Source: Xylophilus ampelinus
GTDB taxonomy: Bacteria; Pseudomonadota; Gammaproteobacteria; Burkholderiales; Burkholderiaceae_C
Assembly (NCBI RefSeq): GCF_901875635.1
Contig: NZ_CABFMN010000135.1
Location: forward strand, 1 to 23,707
Length of the DNA: 23,707 nucleotides
Direction of reading: 5' to 3'
Shown here: positions 19,049-23,707 of the stretch, piece by piece
How the letters are laid out: each line of letters begins with the position of its first letter
Numbering within the stretch: position 1 is the stretch's first letter
Program-made: the position numbers and the translations under genes
Notes under the pieces: model-generated
The model's input: the letters and a program-made list of their open reading frames with translations, nothing else
The model's database searches: none
Told to the model about the DNA's origin: nothing

Positions 19049-19863
19049 TCGTGGGCGCGACGCACGCCATCAACGAGTTCATCGTCAAGGTTGCCTCTCG
19101 CTGCAACCTGGACTGCGACTATTGCTACGAGTACCACTCCGGCGACGAGAGCTGGCGCAGCATGCCCAAGCTCATGTCCCCCGATACGGCCCAGTATCTC
19201 GCGTCGCGGATCGCAGAGCATTGTCGCGAGCATAGGCTCGAGAACGTGTTCATCACGTTCCACGGCGGTGAGCCCGCAATGGCAGGCGCTGCGCGTCTCG
19301 ATGACTACATCGAGATATTTAAGGCGGAGGCGGGCAAGGATTTCGATATCGTGTTCACCATGCAGACCAACGCGACCTTGGTTACGGACGAACTGTGTGC
19401 ACTAATTCGGCGCCACAACGTCCAGGTCAGTGTCAGCATAGACGGCAACAGGAAGCACAACGACCGTCACCGGCTGGACCATCGAGGGCGCTCCACGCAC
19501 GATCGAACCTCCCGAGGCATCGCTAAGCTTCGAGCCGAAGTCGGGTCACGCCTGTGCGGGATACTGGCTGTGGTGGACATCCACACCGATCCGTTGGAGG
19601 TGTTCGACGCGCTCGCCGCCTACGGGGTGTCGTCCGTGGAGTTTCTGCTTCCCCACCACAACTGGGAGCGAGAACCGCCGAGGCTGCATGGGACGGGGCA
19701 CGACTACGGCAGCTGGTACCTTGAGATCTTCAAGGCCTGGGTTGGAGGCCGTCACTCGCATCTGAACATCCGGTTTTTCACACACATCCTGTCGCAGCTA
19801 TCGGGACGGAAGGGCCTGTACGAGGCCATGACGCTCGAACCCGTTTCGCTCGTGACGGTGTGA
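19039..19863 (+). CDS. FxsB-like radical SAM/SPASM peptide maturase, N-terminal part (frame-disrupted)
   Basis: This frame encodes the catalytic half of a radical SAM peptide-modifying enzyme. The [4Fe-4S] motif CNLDCDYC (C22, C26, C29) and the SAM-binding HGGEP (75-79) are intact, as is the following barrel (IVFTMQTNATLVTDELC, VSVSIDGNRKHNDRHR, VEFLLPHHNWEREPP). It ends prematurely after EPVSLVTV because of an 8-bp tandem duplication at 19852-19867. The C-terminal half continues in another frame at 19860-20228. Restoring the frame gives 393 residues, which is normal for FxsB-type cyclophane-forming enzymes; these install carbon-carbon crosslinks between an aromatic residue and the residue two positions on. 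The start is uncertain: TTG at 19039 or GTG at 19051, both at the end of the preceding gene. Without the SPASM half this product alone is probably inactive. Confidence 0.85.
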   Translation: MAIVVGATHAINEFIVKVASRCNLDCDYCYEYHSGDESWRSMPKLMSPDTAQYLASRIAEHCREHRLENVFITFHGGEPAMAGAARLDDYIEIFKAEAGKDFDIVFTMQTNATLVTDELCALIRRHNVQVSVSIDGNRKHNDRHRLDHRGRSTHDRTSRGIAKLRAEVGSRLCGILAVVDIHTDPLEVFDALAAYGVSSVEFLLPHHNWEREPPRLHGTGHDYGSWYLEIFKAWVGGRHSHLNIRFFTHILSQLSGRKGLYEAMTLEPVSLVTV

Positions 19864-19867
19864 CGGT
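19852..19867 (+). repeat. 8-bp tandem duplication (GTGACGGT twice) splitting the radical SAM gene
   Basis: The bases are GTGACGGT at 19852-19859 and again at 19860-19867. Deleting one unit turns SLVTV-stop into SLVTVNTAGEYEAVDCLKS and fuses the two frames; the repaired length from 19039 to 20228 is 1182 bases, an exact multiple of three. It is either a replication-slippage mutation, a phase-variable switch, or a sequencing or assembly error. Confidence 0.9.
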
Positions 19868-20228
19868 TAACACCGCCGGCGAGTACGAGGCCGTCGACTG
19901 CCTGAAGAGCACCGGATCGGGCGCGCAGCGCCTCGGCCTTTCGGCGCGGGACACCCCCGTTTCGGCCCTGCTGCGCCATCCGGCCATCGAGGTGCGCCAG
20001 CAAGGGGTGGCGCAGCTTGCCCCCAAGTGCGTGAGCTGCAAGCATCAGGCTGCCTGCGCCGGCGGCTACTACCCGCACCGGTTCTCGGCCGATATGGGAT
20101 TCATGAACCCGAGCGTCTACTGCGCTGACCTTTACTGGCTGCTCGACGAGATCACCGCTCACGTCAAATCACTGGTGCCCAATGCCCGAAAGACTGCTTC
20201 AGCTGGTACCGCCGCACCTTCTGCGTGA
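19860..20228 (+). CDS. FxsB-like radical SAM/SPASM peptide maturase, C-terminal SPASM part
   Basis: This 122-codon frame is the auxiliary-cluster half of the same enzyme. It holds C14 (AVDCLK), the CVSCKHQAACAGGYYPHRF cysteines C57, C60 and C66, and C88 in GFMNPSVYCADLYW; the GG-Y-HR plus NPSVYCADL signature is typical of FxsB-type maturases. It would begin with the GTG of the second duplicated unit, overlapping the TGA of the first frame (GTGTGA), so translational reinitiation could in principle make it as a separate polypeptide. Its end overlaps the next gene by 47 bases. Most likely it is the detached half of one broken gene. Confidence 0.8.
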   Translation: MTVNTAGEYEAVDCLKSTGSGAQRLGLSARDTPVSALLRHPAIEVRQQGVAQLAPKCVSCKHQAACAGGYYPHRFSADMGFMNPSVYCADLYWLLDEITAHVKSLVPNARKTASAGTAAPSA

Positions 20229-21492
20229 GGCGAGCGCGCGCGCGTTCGGCATCCGTACGAGCCATTTCTTCGACACATGCGTGGGAGGCGGCAGCCTGCC
20301 CGACGCCGACGTCCGGAACTTCGTCGCGTCGGGAGGCCCGAAGCTCATCGAAGAGAGCTCATCGGCGCGGGCGTGGCAATGGAGCGTGCGCAAGCTCGAC
20401 CGGGCCCTGCGTTCCGGGGGCTCGGCCATTCCGCTGGACGCCATGGACCACATTGAACTCGATTCGACGCGCTCCGGTCGATTGCCCGAACTGCTGTTCT
20501 GGCAGCTACTCGTGCTTCTGGCGAGCCAGGCCCTGGCTGGTGATCGGTCCTTCGAATGGAGCGTGGACTATCCGCCGCCGAAATCGCTTTACCTGCCCGG
20601 AACAGGCCGGCTCGACCTGAACGACGAGCCGCTGCCGGGCCGATACCGCGTGTCAGTCGACCGGGGGTGGTTCCAGTTGTCCTCAAGCGCCGGGGGCGTC
20701 GTCGCAGCGCTGGACGCCATGGCGGCTTGCGGCAGCCCGACGTCCGGCTTTGTGCCGGCGCTGCGGATCGGCACGAACAGCTGCCTGGCGTTTGACGACC
20801 ACGCGTTGCGCCGCCAGTACTTCCAGCCATTTCCTTTGTTGCTGGGCCGTCGGGCGAACCTCGAGTTCTCCCGGCAGATCGGTCGCTGCTGGGATGCACT
20901 GATTGCCGAAGGGCCGCCGGGGTTGGACGCCGTGCTGGGCCTGTGTGACTCGCTCATCGGGCTGTGCAGCCTCACGGAGAGCGTCGGCAGCGGGAGTCGC
21001 GAGGAGGCACTGGGGCTGGTATTCCTGCCGGCGGGGACCGACGACGAGAATCTGGCTGAATGCCTTCTGCACGAGGCGCTCCATCAGTACCTGTTCCACG
21101 TCGAGGAGTCGACCGATCTCTTCGCGGAACACAGCAGCAAGGCGGAGAACTTCTATTCGCCGTGGCGAACGGATGGACGGCCGCTTCGAATGGTGCTGCA
21201 CGGTGCCTTTGTGTTCTCGGGGGTCGCCAACCTGCACGTGCGGTGGCATCGCTCGCCCGGCAGCTTCGAAGGAAACCTGGCCACCGCTAGTCGCCGGGTT
21301 GAGGAGAGCCTTGTGGCACTCGACGTGGTGAAGCGCCATGCACTGCTCACGCCGGTCGGGCAGAAGATCGTGCGGGCCATCGACGCCGAGCTGGCGCATT
21401 CCCAGGCCTACTTGGCCGACGCCTTCGACGACCCGAACGCGCGAAGCATCGCGCAGCAGCGCAGGCATGAATTTCCCGAGCTCGTCGCCTGA
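20182..21492 (+). CDS. HExxH-motif RiPP modification protein (aKG-HExxH-type hydroxylase-like)
   Basis: A 436-residue protein with the motif LLHEALHQYL (H297, E298, H301) preceded by LGLVFLPAGTDDENLAE and followed by YSPWRTDGRPLRMVLHGAFVFSGVANLHVRW, where H340 is a candidate third metal ligand. This layout fits the HExxH family found beside or fused to radical SAM peptide maturases. Some members are alpha-ketoglutarate/iron-dependent beta-hydroxylases rather than peptidases, so hydroxylation of core residues is the preferred guess; proteolysis is the alternative. There is no signal peptide. The first 250 residues have no recognised domain. The ATG at 20182 lies within the end of the radical SAM frame, and the gene overlaps the next one by 26 bases, so the genes are translationally coupled. 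Confidence 0.8.
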   Translation: MPERLLQLVPPHLLREASARAFGIRTSHFFDTCVGGGSLPDADVRNFVASGGPKLIEESSSARAWQWSVRKLDRALRSGGSAIPLDAMDHIELDSTRSGRLPELLFWQLLVLLASQALAGDRSFEWSVDYPPPKSLYLPGTGRLDLNDEPLPGRYRVSVDRGWFQLSSSAGGVVAALDAMAACGSPTSGFVPALRIGTNSCLAFDDHALRRQYFQPFPLLLGRRANLEFSRQIGRCWDALIAEGPPGLDAVLGLCDSLIGLCSLTESVGSGSREEALGLVFLPAGTDDENLAECLLHEALHQYLFHVEESTDLFAEHSSKAENFYSPWRTDGRPLRMVLHGAFVFSGVANLHVRWHRSPGSFEGNLATASRRVEESLVALDVVKRHALLTPVGQKIVRAIDAELAHSQAYLADAFDDPNARSIAQQRRHEFPELVA

Positions 21493-23233
21493 GCAGGTCC
21501 GCCGACGCTATGTCGTCGCGCTTCTGGGTCTGCTGCAACGGCAGGTTTGCGAGGGCGTACGCGGCGCCGAAGCCCTGCGCACGCCGGTGGACCGGTTCCA
21601 GGCCGCGGGCCAGCGTGAAGCCGATCTTTGCCTCACGGCGCTGTTCACGCTGGCTCCTGACGATGCGCAGCGCGCCCTGGATGCTGTGCTTGCCGACGCC
21701 GCGCAGCCATCCCCTCGTGTCGGTGCGGTGCGAAGGCCCCGGGTGCTCGGTCCGGATAGTGCGCTTGCGGTCGCGCTGGGGCGTCGGGCGGAGACAGCTG
21801 CGGTCGCAGATTCCTGCGATGCCTGGCGCGACGCCTGGCAGTTGCTCGTGGACGTCGACCACCCAGGCGCGTCGCTCGTTTCCGCCAGTGTTCTGAGTCT
21901 GCTGGGCTTGAAGGGGGCGTACGGCCACGTCCGCGCGTTCTCGGACCCGAAGCTGCCTGGTTTTCTGGCGATCGGCGTTAGCAACCCGCCCGGCGTGGTG
22001 GCGGAGCAGCTTGTGCACGAGAGCGTGCATACCCACCTGTGGTGCTATCTGCAGCTCAATCCCGGCGTTGCCGACACCTTTGGAGCGCTCTTCGGCGCCC
22101 ACTCGAACTACGTGAAGCGCGCGCGCTCGGCGGTGCGCATCGCCCATGGTGCGCTCAGCTATGGCGCCGTCTGTTCCTTCTGGCTGGCGGTGCGACAGGC
22201 CGGGCTGTGCGAGATCGCGACTGGTGTCGCGGAGCTCGAAGCCAGGAGCCTGGTCGATCAGCGAATTGAGACCCTCCGTCTGCGTGTAGGGACGTCACTG
22301 GCGGCCCTGCGCAACATCTGCAGGCAAGGCGAGTTCCAGGCGCTCGCCGAAGCCGCGGGCTTGCTCTGGTGCCTGGCCGCGGTCCCTGTCCGGTATCTTG
22401 GCGCCCCCGATGTCGAGGCGCAGATGCGTGCCATCGCGTCCTCGGATATGGGTGCCATCTCCAAAGCTGAGATTATTCTGGCCGTGATGGGCCACAAGCA
22501 GACTCGTTCGGTCCTGCCGGTGGATCGGCTCGCATTCCTGGACGACTTCGCGCGCGCTGGCGGTCGCTACGTCATCGGGCGGGAGGCTGTGGTCTCTGCA
22601 GCAGACGACCAGTGCGCCGGCTTCTCGAACGTGGTGGCGTCCGCGCAGCCGCTGGACGGTGCTGGCCCTGGCACGGACGTCTTCGTGTATTTCGGCCAGC
22701 AGCTGGACGACATCGAGCAGACCGCCCGGCTGGATGCGGAGAACGGCGCTGGAACTTGCCTCGGGATTCCGGCCTGCTGCCAGGAGTGGTTTCGCAACCA
22801 CTGGGAAGCCGCGCGGACGCAAGGGGGCGACCTGTTCGCCCGGTTACTTCTGGCCCAGCCGCCGATCAGCGACTGCTTCGCCGAATGCAACGCCGCCGGC
22901 ATGTACGTGGGGAGGGGGCTTTGCTGGCACTTCCCTTGTTCGCCGACTTGCGAATTCACGCGCGCCACCGTCCGTCTGCGCGCGCAGTTGCTTTCTGGCG
23001 TCGTCCCCGCGCTGGCCGAGCAGCTTGTCGCCGAACAGCACGGCGTGCTGCTTTTCAGCAGCCTGTCGGGCTACTGCTTCCTACCTGCCGCCTCTCTGGA
23101 AGATCCCGTTCCGGCCGAGGCGAGTTGGACGAACGGGACCTCGTTCTCGCCGGAAATCGGAGGTGATGGACCGGCTAGGTGGGTCGCGCGGGCACCGAGC
23201 GGCGAGGCTCGCCGCGTCCTGTGCTGCAGTTGA
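21467..23233 (+). CDS. Fusion of a second HExxH domain with a GIPACC...FPCSxxC four-cysteine domain
   Basis: A 588-residue protein with two parts. The first holds AEQLVHESVHTHLW (H184, E185, H188) and, like the upstream gene, a later HGA segment (RIAHGALSYGAVCSFW, H227), so it is a diverged HExxH paralogue. The second, from about residue 355, ends with TDVFVYFGQQLDD, LDAENGAGTCLGIPACC (C437, C438) and WHFPCSPTC (C491, C495), matching the four-cysteine protein encoded directly after the precursor. The longest frame starts at 21338, but that extension is the out-of-frame shadow of the previous gene; the ATG at 21467 gives the usual short overlap. It is the last gene of the operon; no transporter, leader peptidase or immunity gene follows within the window. 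Confidence 0.8.
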   Translation: MNFPSSSPEQVRRRYVVALLGLLQRQVCEGVRGAEALRTPVDRFQAAGQREADLCLTALFTLAPDDAQRALDAVLADAAQPSPRVGAVRRPRVLGPDSALAVALGRRAETAAVADSCDAWRDAWQLLVDVDHPGASLVSASVLSLLGLKGAYGHVRAFSDPKLPGFLAIGVSNPPGVVAEQLVHESVHTHLWCYLQLNPGVADTFGALFGAHSNYVKRARSAVRIAHGALSYGAVCSFWLAVRQAGLCEIATGVAELEARSLVDQRIETLRLRVGTSLAALRNICRQGEFQALAEAAGLLWCLAAVPVRYLGAPDVEAQMRAIASSDMGAISKAEIILAVMGHKQTRSVLPVDRLAFLDDFARAGGRYVIGREAVVSAADDQCAGFSNVVASAQPLDGAGPGTDVFVYFGQQLDDIEQTARLDAENGAGTCLGIPACCQEWFRNHWEAARTQGGDLFARLLLAQPPISDCFAECNAAGMYVGRGLCWHFPCSPTCEFTRATVRLRAQLLSGVVPALAEQLVAEQHGVLLFSSLSGYCFLPAASLEDPVPAEASWTNGTSFSPEIGGDGPARWVARAPSGEARRVLCCS

Positions 23234-23648
23234 GCAGGCGCGCGTATTCTCTTCTCTTGTCCTGTAGCGCCGGTCCACATTTCGGGCCTGGTTCGGATTG
23301 GGGGCATCGACAGTCATCTAAGTGTCTTGTTCGCGCTGCCGTTGCTCTTCGTCCTTTCAGCTGTTCGCGCAACCTCGCCAGCTTTTCGTGGTGGGCATCG
23401 GTGGAGACGGTCAACTGGGACGAAGCCTTGCTGGCATTCAGGTCCCGTATGGCGTCGGCACCGGTGAAACGCCCAACGATCCATTGCTTCCCAGGCCGCC
23501 GAAAGCGACGAACGGAGAAACGGCCCACACGAAGGAAAGAGTGAGCAGGTCCATTGGGGACTCCAGCACGCTTATCGGATGTCGGATGCGAAGCCGAGCT
23601 AGCCGAGATGGCATAGGCCCGACTCCCTTCTAGGGAAGGTCTGAACAA
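23175..23648 (-). CDS. Possible hypothetical protein after the RiPP operon
   Basis: The last 474 bases hold no gene I can support well. One minus-strand frame of up to 157 codons overlaps the end of the RiPP operon by 59 bases. Its middle (KQWIVGRFTGADAIRDLNAS, then QLTVSTDAHHEKLARLREQL) is protein-like, but both ends are not, and the start is undefined. It may be a shorter real gene, a decayed one, or chance. No terminator with a clear T-run was found after 23233. Confidence 0.25.
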   Translation of the reverse strand: MFRPSLEGSRAYAISASSASHPTSDKRAGVPNGPAHSFLRVGRFSVRRFRRPGKQWIVGRFTGADAIRDLNASKASSQLTVSTDAHHEKLARLREQLKGRRATAARTRHLDDCRCPQSEPGPKCGPALQDKRREYARLLNCSTGRGEPRRSVPARPT

Positions 23649-23707
23649 GGCCGATTCGCGGATACGCTCGGCGCAACAAGTCGGCGCGTGACCAGGAAAA
23701 GCCGCTC

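Noticed and set aside
18085..20228. Assignment of the peptide operon to the named HxsA-HxsB-HxsC-HxsD system
   Set aside because: Only one radical SAM gene is present, its SPASM end matches the FxsB type, and the HExxH and four-cysteine genes are not part of that system. The shared His-X-Ser motif alone is not enough.
21338..21466. Upstream extension of the last RiPP gene to 21338
   Set aside because: The 43 extra codons are the other-frame reading of the previous gene's end and are Ser/Arg/Thr/Pro-rich; the ATG at 21467 gives a normal short overlap.
20182..21492. Calling the HExxH protein a simple zinc peptidase that removes the leader
   Set aside because: HExxH proteins beside radical SAM maturases include alpha-ketoglutarate-dependent hydroxylases, and the HGA segment fits that group; peptidase activity stays possible but is not preferred.

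Overview
The window looks like a high-GC betaproteobacterial chromosome segment, most likely Burkholderiales (Comamonadaceae-like). This rests on a MerR-TPR regulator gene next to Ku, the NikR/TonB-receptor pair, the DnaE2 type and strongly GC-rich third codon positions. The assignment is inference; no rRNA or other taxonomic marker is present, and I see no tRNA, CRISPR array or insertion sequence.

Layout. (1) 1-1353: the 3' part of an ADP-forming acyl-CoA synthetase gene cut by the window edge. (2) 1554-8629: a non-homologous end-joining locus. A MerR-TPR regulator and two tandem Ku genes lie on the minus strand, divergent from a full-length LigD (phosphoesterase-ligase-polymerase). A truncated second ligase gene and a 60-residue small protein follow. 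(3) 8822-11543: nickel homeostasis. NikR has the canonical nickel ligands, and a TonB-dependent receptor gene lies downstream with a NikR-type palindrome in front of it. (4) 11891-14148: small, mostly hypothetical genes. They include a paralogue of the small protein at the NHEJ locus, a zinc-ribbon-like protein and a 32-codon small ORF. (5) 14322-17528: an error-prone DnaE2 polymerase gene without imuA/imuB beside it; a perfect CTG-N10-CAG LexA box covers its start codon. (6) 18085-23233: a compact RiPP (ribosomally made, modified peptide) operon.

The RiPP operon is the most interesting part. A 72-residue precursor carries four His-X-Ser tripeptides in its C-terminal region, and His is the only aromatic residue there. 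It is followed by a protein with a GYPACC...FPCSxxC four-cysteine domain, an FxsB-like radical SAM/SPASM maturase, a HExxH protein, and a fusion of a second HExxH domain with a second four-cysteine domain. Adjacent genes overlap or nearly touch. The radical SAM gene is split into two frames by an exact 8-bp tandem duplication (GTGACGGT twice, 19852-19867); removing one copy restores a single 393-residue protein. My hypothesis is that the system makes His-based three-residue cyclophanes, further modified by the HExxH enzymes (probably alpha-ketoglutarate-dependent hydroxylases rather than peptidases). In this genome it may be off, phase-variable or mis-assembled at the duplication.

The NHEJ locus and dnaE2 suggest a stretch rich in damage-tolerance functions, but nothing in the sequence shows that they are co-regulated, apart from the LexA site at dnaE2 and a GTAGGAC/GTCCTAC heptamer that recurs in three intergenic regions.
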